Shown: piece after piece, positions 47,801 through 58,100 of the stretch
Layout of the letters: each line of letters starts with the position of its first letter
Numbering within the stretch: position 1 is the stretch's first letter
DNA from: Streptomyces cirratus
GTDB taxonomy: Bacteria; Actinomycetota; Actinomycetes; Streptomycetales; Streptomycetaceae
Reading direction: 5' to 3'
DNA: 64,000 nt
Assembly (NCBI RefSeq): GCF_014650775.1
Contig: NZ_BMVP01000013.1
Coordinates: 124,001 to 188,000, forward strand
Program-made: the position numbers and the translations under genes
Notes under the pieces: generated by a model
Told to the model about the DNA's origin: nothing
Database searches by the model: none
What the model saw: the letters and a program-made list of their open reading frames with translations, nothing else

Positions 47801-50352
47801 TCGGCCATGGCGCACAGCACGCCGTCGGGCCCGAGTTCGACGTAGGTGGCGGCGCCCAGGCCGCGGGCGGTGCGCACCCCGTCGGCGAAGCGGACGGCGG
47901 AGCGGACGTGCCGGGCCCAGTAGGCGCCGGTGCGCAGGTCCTGTCCGGTGGCGCGGCGGCCGGTGACGTTGGAGATCACGGGGATGCGGGGGGCGTGGTA
48001 GGCCAGCCGGTCCGCGACCTCGCGGAACTCGGCCAGTACGGGGTCCATGAGCGGCGAGTGGAAGGCGTGGCTGACGGTGAGCCGCTTGGTCTTCGTCCCC
48101 CGCTCCTCCAGCAGGGCGCGGACGGCCTCGACGGCCTGTTCGGTGCCCGAGACGACCACCGACCGGGGGCCGTTGACGGCGGCGATGTCCACCGCGCCGG
48201 GGTGCGCCGCCAGCAGCTCCCGCACCTCTTCCTCGGCGGCGCGGGCCGAGAGCATGGCACCGCCGGGCGGCAGCGCGTCCATCAGCCGGCCGCGGGCGGC
48301 GACGAGGGTGCAGGCGTCGTCGAGTCCGAGGACACCGGCCACGTGTGCGGCGGCGATCTCGCCGACGGAGTGCCCGAGGAGGACGTCGGGCCGCATGCCC
48401 CAGTGCTCCAGCAGCCGGAACAGGGCCACCTCCGCCGCGAACAGCGCGGCCTGCGCGTACCGGGTGCGGTGCAGCAGCTCCGCGTCCGCAGTGCCGGGCG
48501 GGGCGGTCAGTACGGCGGCCAGCGGGCGCTCCAGGTGGGCGTCGAGCCGCTCGGCGACGGCGTCCCACGCCTTCGCGAACACCGGTTGCGCCGAGTGCAG
48601 TTCGCGGGTCATGCCGGGGCGCTGGCTGCCCTGGCCGGTGAAGAGGAAGGCGGTCTTCGCCTCGCGCCGGCGCACACCGTGGACGACGGCCGGGGAGGGG
48701 GTGCCGTCGGCGAGGGCGTCCAGGCCGCGGGCGAGGTCGGCGTAGGAGGTGCCGAGGACGACGGCGCGGTGGTCGAAGGCGGTACGGGTGGCGGCGAGGG
48801 AGAGGCCGGTGTCGAGGGGGCAGGGCCGGGCGTCGGCGAGGTGCTCGCGCAGCCGGGCCGCCTGTGCGCGCAGCGCGGGCCCGGTACGGCCGGAGACGAA
48901 CCACGGCACGAGGGGCAGGGCCACGCGCGGCGCCTCTTCGGCGTCGGGGGCCGGGGCGGGCGCGGGGGGTGCCTCTTCCAGGATGACGTGTGCGTTGGTG
49001 CCGCCCACGCCGAAGGCCGAGACGCCCGCCCTGCGCGTCCGGGCGCCGGCCGGCCACGGAACGGGCTCGGTCAGCAGCCGGACGCCGCCCGCCGTCCAGT
49101 CGACGTGCGGGGTGGGCTCCTCGGCGTGCAGGGTCCGGGGCAGCAGCCCGTGCCGCATGGCCTGGACGGTCTTGATGACGCCGCCCACCCCGGCGGCGGC
49201 CTGCGCGTGCCCGATGTTGGACTTGAGCGAGCCCAGCCGCAGCGGCGCGTCCGCGGGCCGGCCCTGTCCGTACACGGCCAGCAGGGCCTGCGCCTCGATG
49301 GGGTCGCCGAGGCGCGTGCCGGTGCCGTGGGCCTCGACGGCGTCCACGTCCTGGGGTTCGAGGCCCGCGTCGGCGAGGGCCTGGCGGATGACGCGCTGCT
49401 GGGAGGGACCGTTGGGGGCGGTGAGGCCGTTGCTCGCGCCGTCCTGGTTGACGGCGGTACCGCGAATGACGGCGAGGACGGTGCGGCCGGCCGCGCGGGC
49501 GTCGGAGAGCCGCTCCAGGACGAGGACGCCGACGCCCTCCGCCCATCCGGTGCCGTCGGCGTCGGCCGAGAAGGCCTTGCACCGGCCGTCGGGGGCCAGG
49601 CCCTTCTGCCGGGAGAACTCCACGAACGCGGCGGCGTCCGGCATGACCGCGACGCCCCCGGCCAGTGCCAGGCCGCATTCGCCGCGCCGCAGGGCGGCCA
49701 CCGCGAGGTGCAGGGCGACCAGCGAGGACGAACAGGCCGTCTCCACCGTCATGGACGGGCCTTCGAGACCGAGGGCGTAGGAGATCCGGCCGGACAGCAC
49801 GGCGTCCGCACTGCCCGTCAGGAGGTAGCCGTGCGACCCCTCCGGGACCCGGTCCGGGTCGCTCGCGTAGGCGGCGTGGGCGGCGCCCACGTACACGCCC
49901 GTGCCGGTACCGGCCAGGGTCCGCGGGTCCAGGCCGGTGCGCTCCAGCGCCTCCCACGAGGTTTCCAGCAGCAGCCGCTGCTGGGGGTCCATGACGACGG
50001 CCTCGCGCGGCGGGATCCCGAAGAACGCGGCGTCGAAGTCGGTGGCGCCGGAGAGGAACCCGCCCTGGTCGCAGTAGGTGGTGCCGGCGGATTCGGGGTC
50101 CGGATCGTAGAGCCCCTCCAGGTCCCAGCCGCGGTCCTGCGGGAACGGCGCGACGGCGTCCCGCCCGGCGGCGACCAGGTCCCAGAGGCCTTCCGGCGAG
50201 TCCACCCCGCCGGGATAGCGGCAGGCCATCCCGACGACGGCGATGGGCTCGTGCGCGGCCGCGGCCAGCTCCCGGTTGCGCCTGCGCAGGCGTTCGGTCT
50301 CCTTCAACGAGGTGCGCAGCGCCTCCATGAGCTTCTCGGAGGACATGGCCAT
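44851..50352 (-). CDS. Type I PKS terminal module: KS-AT(malonyl)-KR-ACP-TE
   Basis: The protein has 1833 residues. An N-terminal coiled docking helix (SEKLMEALRTSLKETERLRR) is followed by KS with Cys about 207 in VETACSSSL (Glu for the usual Asp), AT with GHSVG (about 662) and HAFH (about 761), both malonyl-type, KR with intact GGTGALG (about 1161), the A-type Trp in GAGVWGSAGQ and catalytic YAAANADLDA, ACP Ser about 1500 (GFDSLAVTHF), and TE with IGHSAGANAA (about 1687) and late His GNHF. It adds an unbranched acetate unit, reduces to a C3 hydroxyl and releases by macrolactonisation. An 11-residue unit occurs three times before the ACP. Confidence 0.95.
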   Translation of the reverse strand: MAMSSEKLMEALRTSLKETERLRRRNRELAAAAHEPIAVVGMACRYPGGVDSPEGLWDLVAAGRDAVAPFPQDRGWDLEGLYDPDPESAGTTYCDQGGFLSGATDFDAAFFGIPPREAVVMDPQQRLLLETSWEALERTGLDPRTLAGTGTGVYVGAAHAAYASDPDRVPEGSHGYLLTGSADAVLSGRISYALGLEGPSMTVETACSSSLVALHLAVAALRRGECGLALAGGVAVMPDAAAFVEFSRQKGLAPDGRCKAFSADADGTGWAEGVGVLVLERLSDARAAGRTVLAVIRGTAVNQDGASNGLTAPNGPSQQRVIRQALADAGLEPQDVDAVEAHGTGTRLGDPIEAQALLAVYGQGRPADAPLRLGSLKSNIGHAQAAAGVGGVIKTVQAMRHGLLPRTLHAEEPTPHVDWTAGGVRLLTEPVPWPAGARTRRAGVSAFGVGGTNAHVILEEAPPAPAPAPDAEEAPRVALPLVPWFVSGRTGPALRAQAARLREHLADARPCPLDTGLSLAATRTAFDHRAVVLGTSYADLARGLDALADGTPSPAVVHGVRRREAKTAFLFTGQGSQRPGMTRELHSAQPVFAKAWDAVAERLDAHLERPLAAVLTAPPGTADAELLHRTRYAQAALFAAEVALFRLLEHWGMRPDVLLGHSVGEIAAAHVAGVLGLDDACTLVAARGRLMDALPPGGAMLSARAAEEEVRELLAAHPGAVDIAAVNGPRSVVVSGTEQAVEAVRALLEERGTKTKRLTVSHAFHSPLMDPVLAEFREVADRLAYHAPRIPVISNVTGRRATGQDLRTGAYWARHVRSAVRFADGVRTARGLGAATYVELGPDGVLCAMAEDVLTAPDATGAAPADEAPLLVPVLRRGRPEGETLLRAVAAASARGAALDRARLFEGTGARPAPLPVYAWQHRRYWIAPAGRGGARTGARRYEVTWRPLTTPPGPAARLHGTWLIVEPAGSAAPLAEAAERALTARGATVRRLPLDAGAADRTTAAALFEAAGDGPAGVLSLLGTAEDTGSDLVPAAVRATLHLAQAMAEKAPSARLWCATRGAVAVTEGERPRAAGAQLWGLGRVAALELPALWGGLVDLPGTDPADDDAWRLLATALGGPEDQVAVRAGRAYGRRLTPAPVPRAGQTPYRPHGTVLVTGGTGALGGHLARRLAAEGAAHLLLVGRRGRRAPGAAELEAELLALGAKVTFGAADLADRDALAALLAQVPADAPLTAVFHAAGVPQVSPLTEAGAEVFADVYAGKVAGARHLDELTRPLDLDAFVLYSSGAGVWGSAGQCAYAAANADLDALALRRRADGLPATSVAWGLWGGRGMGEGEGGAYLRRRGVRPMDPQDALTELLRAVAAGEANLTVTDTDWGPFADGFTAYRPSPLIADLTPPTPGEPRTRSGLGPADAGTRSGLGPADAGARSGLGPADGGAPSRPPAAAVPAPGRGVAHLPAAERPGAVLALVRAEAAAVLGHDTPDEVETDTPFLLLGFDSLAVTHFRRALNSVTGLELDAEALFTHDTPAKLAAHLLELLGTERGEQGASAAATLVPLYRDAVATGRVAEAVDALGAVAALRPVFTRERPHPVSPVPLAPEPAPDAPGRPLLIAVSGTAAVSGPTEFAAFATALAGRRPVLALPQPGFRPGEPLPDSLEALCAAHAAAVTRLAAGRPYALIGHSAGANAAHALARHLEDTGPGPAALVLADVYTPSAPGAMGVWRDVMLRWAMDRTPVPLDDTRLTAMGAYHRLLLGWAPQPTRAPVLHLRATDPMAAWSDPDQDWRSVWEFSHTALDVPGNHFTMMTEHAPATARAVDAWLDALPGGDR
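46036..46127. repeat. Three 33-bp in-frame repeats in the PKS KR-ACP linker
   Basis: A 33-bp unit recurs with period 33 (CCGAGGCCGGACCGGG cores at about 46046, 46079 and 46112), encoding SGLGPADAGTR-type units three times in the linker before the last ACP. The unit count is likely to vary between strains through slippage. The linker is Pro/Gly/Ala-rich and presumably flexible. Confidence 0.85.
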
Positions 50353-50412
50353 CGGTGGGTCCCTCTCTGGACGGGGCGGGGCGGCGGCGGGTGGAGGACG
50401 TGGGCTCGTGCG

Positions 50413-53400
50413 TCAGGCGGCCGCGTCGCGCAGGGCCAGCTCGATGAGCGCGTCCCCGTCGAGGTCGTCGATGTGCGCGACCTCGTCGGCGTCGGTGGCG
50501 GTGTCGGTGCCGGCCCTGGTGTCGGCCTTGGTGTGGGCCCTGAGGCCATCGAACGCGCCGCCACCGGAGCGCTGCTGGAGCGGGGACGCGGGCGCGCCGT
50601 GCGCCGGTGCGCCGCCCGGGGCGAGCGCGAGGAGAGCCGGGAGCAGGCCGGACTCGCGGAGCGCGGACAGCGGCAGCGCCGCCAGCGCGGCCCGGATCCG
50701 GGTCTCCTCGGGGTCGCCCGCCGCGTGTGGTCCCGGGGCCGCGGGGGTGAGGAGTTCGACCAGGTGGGCGGCGACGGCGGAGGCCGTCGGGTAGTCGAAG
50801 ACGAGGGTCGGGGGCAGTTTGCGCCCGGTGGCGGTGCTGAGCCGTCCGGCGAACTCCCCCGCGGTGAGGGAACTGAACCCGATGTCCTTGAAGGCCCCCT
50901 CCGGGTCGACGTCCTCGGGCCCGGCGTGGCCGAGCACGGCCGCGACGGCGCGGCGCACCGCGTCGAGCGCGATCTCGTACCCCTCGGCCGGTCCGGCGGC
51001 CGCGAGGCGGGCGGTCAGGCCGTCGTCCGCGGGAGCGTCCGGCTGGTCGGCGCCCGTCGCCTCGCGCACGCCGGGCAGTTCGGCGATGAGGGGGCTGGGC
51101 CGGAAGGCGGTGAAGCCCTTCGCGAAGAGCGGCCAGTCCATGTCGGCGAGGGCCACGCACACGTCCTCCCGGTCGAGTGCCCGGCCCAGGGCCCGCACCG
51201 CGAGGACCGGGTCCATGGCGCGCAGGCCCCGGCTGCTGAGGAACTCTTCGCCGGCGCCTTCGCCCATGCCGCCGCCGCCCCACAGGCCCCAGGCCACGGA
51301 GGTCGCGGCGAGGCCCCGGGCGCGGCGCTGTTCGGCGAGCGCGTCGAGGGCGGCGTTGGCGGCTCCGTAGGCGCTCTGGCCGCCGCTTCCCCACGTGCCG
51401 GCGCCGGAGGAGTACAGCACGAACGCGTCGAGTACGAGCCCTCGCGCGCGGGTCAGTTCGTCCAGGTGGCGGGCGCCCGCGACCTTGCCCGCGTACACCT
51501 CGGCGAACGACTCGACCCCGGTGTCCAGGAAGGCCGCGGAGTGCGGGACGCCGGCGGTGTGGAAGACGGCGGTCGGCGGGTGGGCCTCTAGGAGCGCGTC
51601 GAGCGCGGTGCGGTCGGAGACGTCACAGGCCGCGAGGGTGACGTCGGCGCCCAGGGCACGCAGTTCGGCGGCCAGTTCGAGCGCCCCGGGCGCGTCGGGG
51701 CCGCGCCGGCCGGTGAGGACCAGGTGGGCGGCGCCGGCTCCGGCGAGCCAGCGTGCGACGTGGGCGCCGAGCGCGCCGGTGCCGCCGGTGACCAGGACGG
51801 TGCCGCGCGGCGCGTACTCCCGGCGGACGGGCGCGGTGCCGGCGGTGACGAGCCGGCGCCCGTACGTCCCGGCGGGGCGTACGGCCATCTGGTCCTCGGC
51901 GTCGGTACGGGCGAGGGCCGCGGCGAGCCGGTCCCAGTCCCGGGGGCCGGGGTCCTCCGGCAGGTCTACGAGGCCGCCCCACAGGCGCGGCTGCTCCAGC
52001 GCGATGCCCCGTCCCAGGCCCCAGACCTGGGCGCCGGAGGACCGGGGGAGTTCGCCGGGCGAGACGGCGACCGCGCCCCGGGTGACGGCCCACAGCCGGG
52101 CCGTGAGTTCCGCGTCGGCCGCCGCCTGGGCGAGCAGGGTGGTGCCGACGGCGGCGAGGGGCAGGTCGGGGTGGTCGGGGTGCGCTCGCTCGTCGGCGCC
52201 GAGGAGGGAGAGGATTCCGGTGGGGGCGTCGTCGCGGTGGGCGGCGAGTCGGGTCGAGAGCGCGGTGCGGGTGGCGGTGGCCGGATCGATGGCCAGCCGC
52301 TCGGTGCGAGCGCCGTGACGGGTCAACGCGGCCTCGGCAGCCTCGACCAGGTCGGGGTCCAGACCCTGCGGGACGACGAGGAGCCACCGGCCGTCCAGCC
52401 GAGTCGCCGAACCGCCGGCCAGGCCCTTCCAGGTGGGCCGGTACCGCCAGGAATCAACACCGGCAGGAGCGGCCGGGGTGGTGGCGGGGGCGGACGGCTC
52501 CAGCCAGTAGTGGGCGCGCTGGAACGGATACGTCGGCAGATCCACCAGCCGGGCACCCGTGCCCTCGAACAGAGCAGCCCAGTCGACATCCACACCCCGC
52601 ACGAACAACTCGGCAGCGGAGATGAGGAAGCGTTCCAGGCCGCCTTCGTCACGACGCAGCGAACCACCCGCCAGGACATCGGCGGTCTCCTGGATGCCCA
52701 TGGTCAGCACCGGGTGGGCGCTGGACTCGACGAACGTGCCGAAGCCCTTGGCGACCAGGGAGCGGATCGTCTCCTCGAAGCGGACGGGCTGGCGCAGGTT
52801 GCGGTACCAGTAGGCGGCGTCGAGGGTGGTGGTGTCGGCGAGTCCGGCGGTGACGGTGGAGTAGAAGGGGATGTCGGCCCGGCGAGGGGTGATCGGGCCG
52901 AGGACGTCGAGGAGTTCGGCTTCGATCTGCTCGACGTGAGCCGAGTGGGAGGCGTAGTCGACGGGCACCTGGCGGGCCCGGATGTCCTCCGCCTGGGCGG
53001 CGGCGACGAACTCCACGATGGCATCCGCATCGCCGGCCACGACGGTGCTGGACGGCCCGTTGACGGCGGCGACACCCAGCCGCCCGGCCCAGGCCTCCAG
53101 CCGGGCTTCCACCTCGGCCACCGGCAGCGGAATGGACGCCATACCGCCCAGCCCCGCCAGCTCCCGCCCGATCACCGCGGCACGAAGCGCCACCACCCGG
53201 GCGGCATCCTCCAGCGACAGTGCGCCGGAGACAGCAGCGGCGGCTATCTCGCCCTGCGAGTGACCGACCACCGCGTCCGGGACGACGCCCAGCGACCGCC
53301 ACAACGCGGCAAGGGACACCATCACCGCCCACGTCACCGGCTGGACCACATCCACCCGCTCCAGCGAACGGCCCTCGCGGACCACCTCCACCACATCGAA

Positions 53401-55155
53401 GTCCACGAACGGCGCCAACGCATCCGCACACTCCCGCAGCCGAGCCGCGAACACCGGCGAAGAATCGACAAGCCCCGCACCCATACCCACCCACTGCGTC
53501 CCCTGCCCCGGGAACACCAGCACCCGACGGCCCGGGGAGCCTGCGACGCCCTCCACGACCGTCGGGCCGACCGTGACCTCGCGGTGTTCGAAGACGGCGC
53601 GCGCAGCGGCCAAGGTGTAGCCGATGTCCAGTGGTCGCAGTCCGGGACCGCCTTCCGGCAGGGCCGCCAGCTGGTCCTGCCGGGCCCGCAGTGCCGCCTT
53701 TGAGCGGGCGGTCACGACGCGCGGTACGACCGGCAGTTCGCGTACCGCCGTTTCGGCCACGGGTTCGGCGGCCGGGGCCTGCTCCAAGATCACGTGCGCG
53801 TTCGTCCCGCTCACACCGAACGACGACACACCCGCCCTGCGCGGACGCCCCGTCTCCGGCCACGCCCGGTCCTCCGTCAGGAGGGAGACGGCTCCGGAGT
53901 CCCAGAGGATCTGAGAGGAGGGTGCGTCGATGTGCAGGGTCCTGGGCAGGGTCCCGTGCCTGAGCGCCATCACCGTCTTGATGACGCCGGCCACCCCGGC
54001 GGCGGCCTGCGTGTGGCCGATGTTGGACTTGAGCGACCCGAGCCACAGAGGCCGTTCGGCGCCGTGTGCGCTGCCGTAGGTGTCCATGAGGGCGTGGACC
54101 TCGATGGGGTCGCCCAGTTTGGTGCCGGTGCCGTGCGCCTCGACGGCGTCGACGTCGGCGGCGGTGACCTGGGCGTCCGCGAGGGCCTGGCGGATGACGC
54201 GCTGCTGTGCCGCGCCGCTGGGGGCGGTGAGGCCGTTGCTGGCGCCGTCCTGGTTCACTGCCGAGCCGCGCAGGACGGCGAGCACGCGGTGCCCCTTGCG
54301 TACGGCGTCGGAGAGGCGTTCCACGAGGACGATCCCGGCGCCTTCTCCGGGGCCGAAGCCGTCGGCGGCGTCCGCGAAGGCCTTGCAGCGTCCGTCGGCG
54401 GCCACGCCGCGCTGGCGGGAGAACTGCACGAAGACGGCGGGCGTGGACATGACGGTGACTCCGCCGGCCAGGGCGAGGTCGCATTCGCCCCGGCGCAGCG
54501 ACTGGGCGGCCTGGTGGAGGGCGACGAGGGAGGAGGAGCAGGCGGTGTCGACGGTGACCGCCGGGCCTTCCAGGCCGAGGGTGTAGGCGATGCGGCCGGA
54601 GGTGAAGCTGACGACGCTGCCGGTGAGCAGGTCCCCTTCGAGCTGTGCGGACGGCTCGTGGACGTGGGCGGTGTAGCCGCCGTCCCAGGCGCCGACGAAG
54701 ACGCCGGTCCGGCTGCCGTGCAGGGAGCGGGGGTCGATGCCGGCGCGTTCCAGGGCCTCCCAGGAGGTTTCCAGCAGCAGCCGCTGCTGGGGGTCCATCG
54801 CGACCGCCTCGCGGGGGGAGATGCCGAAGAAGGCGGGGTCGAAGGCCCCGGCGGCGCCCAGGAAGCCTCCTTCGCGGCAGTAGGTGCGGCCGGCCGCGTC
54901 GGGGTCGGGGTCGTAGAGGCCGTCCACGTCCCAGCCGCGGTCGCCGGGGAAGGGGCCCACGGCGTCGGTGCCGGAGGACACGAGTTCCCAGAGGGCTTCC
55001 GGGGTGTCGACGCCGCCGGGGAGCCGGCAGGCCATGCCGACGATCGCGATCGGCTCGTTGGCGCGCGCCTGGAGTTCCTTGAGGCGTTCGCTGGTGCGGT
55101 GCAGTTCGGTCGTCGTCCGCTTGAGGTACTCGCGGAGCTTGTCTTCGTTCGCCAT
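50413..55155 (-). CDS. Type I PKS penultimate module: KS-AT(methylmalonyl)-KR-ACP
   Basis: The protein has 1580 residues. N-terminal docking helix (DKLREYLKRTTTELHRTSER), KS with Cys about 206 in VDTACSSSL, AT with GHSQG (about 632) and YASH (about 734), i.e. methylmalonyl-specific, KR with GGTGALG (about 1125) and Trp in GAGTWGSGGQ without an LDD motif (A-type), ACP Ser about 1428 (GFSSLTAGEF), and a C-terminal docking tail. It should install a methyl branch and an L-hydroxyl, corresponding to C4 methyl/C5 hydroxyl, the usual aminosugar site. Part of the AT uses codons unlike the flanks. It lies 60 bp upstream of the terminal module gene. Confidence 0.95.
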   Translation of the reverse strand: MANEDKLREYLKRTTTELHRTSERLKELQARANEPIAIVGMACRLPGGVDTPEALWELVSSGTDAVGPFPGDRGWDVDGLYDPDPDAAGRTYCREGGFLGAAGAFDPAFFGISPREAVAMDPQQRLLLETSWEALERAGIDPRSLHGSRTGVFVGAWDGGYTAHVHEPSAQLEGDLLTGSVVSFTSGRIAYTLGLEGPAVTVDTACSSSLVALHQAAQSLRRGECDLALAGGVTVMSTPAVFVQFSRQRGVAADGRCKAFADAADGFGPGEGAGIVLVERLSDAVRKGHRVLAVLRGSAVNQDGASNGLTAPSGAAQQRVIRQALADAQVTAADVDAVEAHGTGTKLGDPIEVHALMDTYGSAHGAERPLWLGSLKSNIGHTQAAAGVAGVIKTVMALRHGTLPRTLHIDAPSSQILWDSGAVSLLTEDRAWPETGRPRRAGVSSFGVSGTNAHVILEQAPAAEPVAETAVRELPVVPRVVTARSKAALRARQDQLAALPEGGPGLRPLDIGYTLAAARAVFEHREVTVGPTVVEGVAGSPGRRVLVFPGQGTQWVGMGAGLVDSSPVFAARLRECADALAPFVDFDVVEVVREGRSLERVDVVQPVTWAVMVSLAALWRSLGVVPDAVVGHSQGEIAAAAVSGALSLEDAARVVALRAAVIGRELAGLGGMASIPLPVAEVEARLEAWAGRLGVAAVNGPSSTVVAGDADAIVEFVAAAQAEDIRARQVPVDYASHSAHVEQIEAELLDVLGPITPRRADIPFYSTVTAGLADTTTLDAAYWYRNLRQPVRFEETIRSLVAKGFGTFVESSAHPVLTMGIQETADVLAGGSLRRDEGGLERFLISAAELFVRGVDVDWAALFEGTGARLVDLPTYPFQRAHYWLEPSAPATTPAAPAGVDSWRYRPTWKGLAGGSATRLDGRWLLVVPQGLDPDLVEAAEAALTRHGARTERLAIDPATATRTALSTRLAAHRDDAPTGILSLLGADERAHPDHPDLPLAAVGTTLLAQAAADAELTARLWAVTRGAVAVSPGELPRSSGAQVWGLGRGIALEQPRLWGGLVDLPEDPGPRDWDRLAAALARTDAEDQMAVRPAGTYGRRLVTAGTAPVRREYAPRGTVLVTGGTGALGAHVARWLAGAGAAHLVLTGRRGPDAPGALELAAELRALGADVTLAACDVSDRTALDALLEAHPPTAVFHTAGVPHSAAFLDTGVESFAEVYAGKVAGARHLDELTRARGLVLDAFVLYSSGAGTWGSGGQSAYGAANAALDALAEQRRARGLAATSVAWGLWGGGGMGEGAGEEFLSSRGLRAMDPVLAVRALGRALDREDVCVALADMDWPLFAKGFTAFRPSPLIAELPGVREATGADQPDAPADDGLTARLAAAGPAEGYEIALDAVRRAVAAVLGHAGPEDVDPEGAFKDIGFSSLTAGEFAGRLSTATGRKLPPTLVFDYPTASAVAAHLVELLTPAAPGPHAAGDPEETRIRAALAALPLSALRESGLLPALLALAPGGAPAHGAPASPLQQRSGGGAFDGLRAHTKADTRAGTDTATDADEVAHIDDLDGDALIELALRDAAA

Positions 55156-55184
55156 GTCTCGTCACCCCGTACGTGCTGTGCGGT

Positions 55185-58100
55185 TCAGAACCGCTCGTCG
55201 ATGAATGCGAAGATCTCGTCGTCGTCGGCGTCCTCGATGGAGTCGGCGACGGAGGACGCCCCGGAGTCCGGAAGGCTGTCCGTCGGGCCGGTCGTTGCGG
55301 TGGCGGAGCCGAGTCCGTGCCACAGGCCGGTGAGGGCCGCCAGCCGGTTGGCGATCTCCCGGTGCGCCGTCTCGTCGGGGCCGGCCGTGCCGTCGGTCCG
55401 CCCGGGCAGGGTCCCGAACAGGGCTTCCAGCCGGTCGAGTTCGGCCATGACGATGTCGGGCCGCGCCGCGAAGGCGGGCTCGCCGGCCGCCGGGTTGTCG
55501 TCGGGGGCGAGCGCGCGGCGCAGGTGCCCGGCGAGGGCGGCCGGTGTCGGGTGGTCGAAGACGAGGGTGGCGGCGAGGCGCAGTCCGGTGGCCGCGGCGA
55601 GCCGGTTGCGCATCTCGACGGCGGTGAGGGAGTCGAAGCCGAGTTCCTTGAAGGCGCGGTCGACGACGATGCCCTCGGGGCCGCCGTGGCCGAGTACGGC
55701 CGCGGCGTGTGTCCGTACGGCGTCGAGGAGCAGTTCCTCCTGTTCTTCGGCGCGCAGGCCGGCGATGCGGTCCGCGAGCGTCTCGGTGGGGGCTGCCGTC
55801 CGGTGGGTTCCGCCGCGGGCCCGGTTGTCGTCGCCGACCAGCTCGCGCAGGAAGGCGGGTACGGGTGCTGCGGCGCGCAGGGCCGCGTGGTTGAGCCTGA
55901 TGGGCACCTGGAGGGGGGCGCCGGCGGTTTGGGCGGCGTCGAAGAGCGCGAGGCCTTCGGCGTCGGTGAGGGGCATGATGCCGCCGCGGGCGAGGCGGCG
56001 GTGCATGCCGCTCTGGTCGAGGTGTCCGGCCATCCGGCTGTTGCTCGACCACAGGCCCCAGGCGAGGGAGACGCCGGGCAGGCCCAGCGAGCGCCGGTAG
56101 CCGGCGAACGCGTCGAGGAAGGCGTTGGCCGCCGCGTAGCCGCCCTGGCCTGGGCTGCCGAAGAGTGCGGAGGAGGACGAGTAGAGGACGAAGGCCGACA
56201 GGTCGAGGTCGCGGGTCAGTTCGTGCAGGTTGAGGACGGCGTCGACCTTGGGGTGCAGGACGGTGTCCAGGGCGCCCGGGGTGAGGGTGGGCAGGGTGCC
56301 GTCCGAGAGGACGCCCGCGGTGTGGACGACGCCGGTCAGCGGGTGCGCTTCGGGGATGTCGGCGAGCAGTGCGGCGAGCTGCTCGCGGTCGCCGGCGTCG
56401 CAGGCCCGGACGGTGACCTCGGCGCCGAGGGCGGTGAGTTCGGCGGTGAGGGCGGTCGCGCCGTCCGCGTCGGGGCCCTGGCGGCCGGCGAGCACGAGGT
56501 GGCGTACGCCGTGTCCGGTCACGAGGTGGCGGGCGACGGCGCTGCCGAGGGTACCGGTGCCGCCGGTGACGAGGACCGTGCCGTGCGGCCCGAAGGAGGG
56601 CGGCATGGTCAGGACGAGCTTTCCGGTGTGCCGGGCCTGGCTGAGGGTGCGGAACGCCTCGCGGGCGTGCCGGATCTCGTGGACGGTCAGTGGCAGCGGG
56701 GTGAGGACGCCCGCGTCGAAGAGGGCGAGGAGTTCGCGGAGCATGTCGCCGACGGTGTCGGGTCCGGCCTGGACCAGGTCGAACGCCTGGTAGCGGGTGC
56801 CGGGGTGGTCGGCGGCGACGGTGTCCGGGTCGCGGACGTCGGCCTTGCCGAGTTCGAGGAAGTGGCCGCCGCGGGGCAGCAGCCGCAGGGAGGCGTCGAC
56901 GTATTCGCCGGCGAGGGAGTTGAGGACGATGTCGACGCCCCGGCCGCCGGTCGCGGCGAGGAACTCGTCGGCGAAGGCGGTGGTGCGGGAGTTGGCGATG
57001 GCCGTATCGGTGAGGCCGAGGCCGCGCAGGGTGTCCCACTTGCCGGTGGAGGCGGTGGCGTACACGGTGAGGCCGTGGTGGCGGGCCAGTTGGAGGGCGG
57101 CCATGCCGACGCCGCCGGCGGCCGCGTGGATCAGCAGGGACTGGCCGGGGGTGGCCCGGGCCAGGCGGGTCAGGGCGTACTGGGCGGTGAGGAACACGGC
57201 GGGGACGGAGGCCGCTTCGGCGTAGGTCCAGCCTGCCGGTATCGGGGCGACCATGCGGTGGTCGGCGACGGCGTAGGGGCCGAAGCCGCCCGTCCACATG
57301 CCCAGGACCCGGTCGCCGGGGGAGACGGAGGTGACGCCGGGGCCGGTTTCGGTGACGACGCCCGCGCCCTCGGCGCCCATGACGCCTTCGCCGGGGTACA
57401 TGCCCAGCGCGATGAGGGTGTCGCGGAAGTTGACTCCGGCGGCCCGGACGGCGATGCGGACCTGGCCTTCCTCCAGGGGCGCCAGGGTGTCGGGGGCGGG
57501 GGTGAGGCGCAGGCCCTCCAGGGTGCCGGTGCCGCTGGTGGCGAGCCGCCAGGCGGGGGTCGCGGCGGGCGGTACGAGGACGTCGCCGCGCTGGTCGGTG
57601 GCGGTGGCACGGGCCAGGCGGGGGACGCGTACGGCGCCGCCCCGGACGGCGAGCTGCGGTTCGCCGGAGGCGAGGGCGGCGGTGAGCGCGGCGGCGTCCC
57701 AGGCGCCCGGGTCGAGGTCGACGAGGGTGAAGCGGCCGGGTTCCTCCGACTGGGCGGAGCGGATCAGGCCCCACACGGTGGCGGCGGCCGGGTCGGTGGT
57801 GTCCTCGTCGGGGGTGGTGGAGACGGCGCCCCGGGTGAGAAGGGTGAGGGTGGTGCCGGCGAGCCGGTCCCCGGCGTCGAGCCAGGCCTGGGCGAGGTCC
57901 AGGGCGCGGTGGGCGACGGCGTGGGCGGTGCGCGCGTCGGGGCGGGGGTGGTGCGGGAAGGACACGGCGACGGTGTCGGGAGCCTGGCCGGCGGCGGTCG
58001 CGTCGAGCAGCGCGGGCAGGTCGGGGTACCAGTCGCAGGCGCCGCCGGTGGCTTCGAGGGCGGCGATGACCTTGGCGTGGTCCTCGCCGACGACGGCGAT

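Noticed and set aside
44851..50352. Pikromycin- or erythromycin-type 14-membered macrolide synthase end
   Set aside because: The terminal AT is malonyl-type and the DH-ER-KR module has an ethylmalonyl TAGH motif, unlike 14-membered systems; pikromycin's last module also lacks KR.
44830..51591. Plus-strand open frame of over 2200 codons opposite the PKS genes
   Set aside because: Low-complexity Gly/Gln/Arg-rich translation antisense to intact KS-AT-KR-ACP domains; composition artefact.
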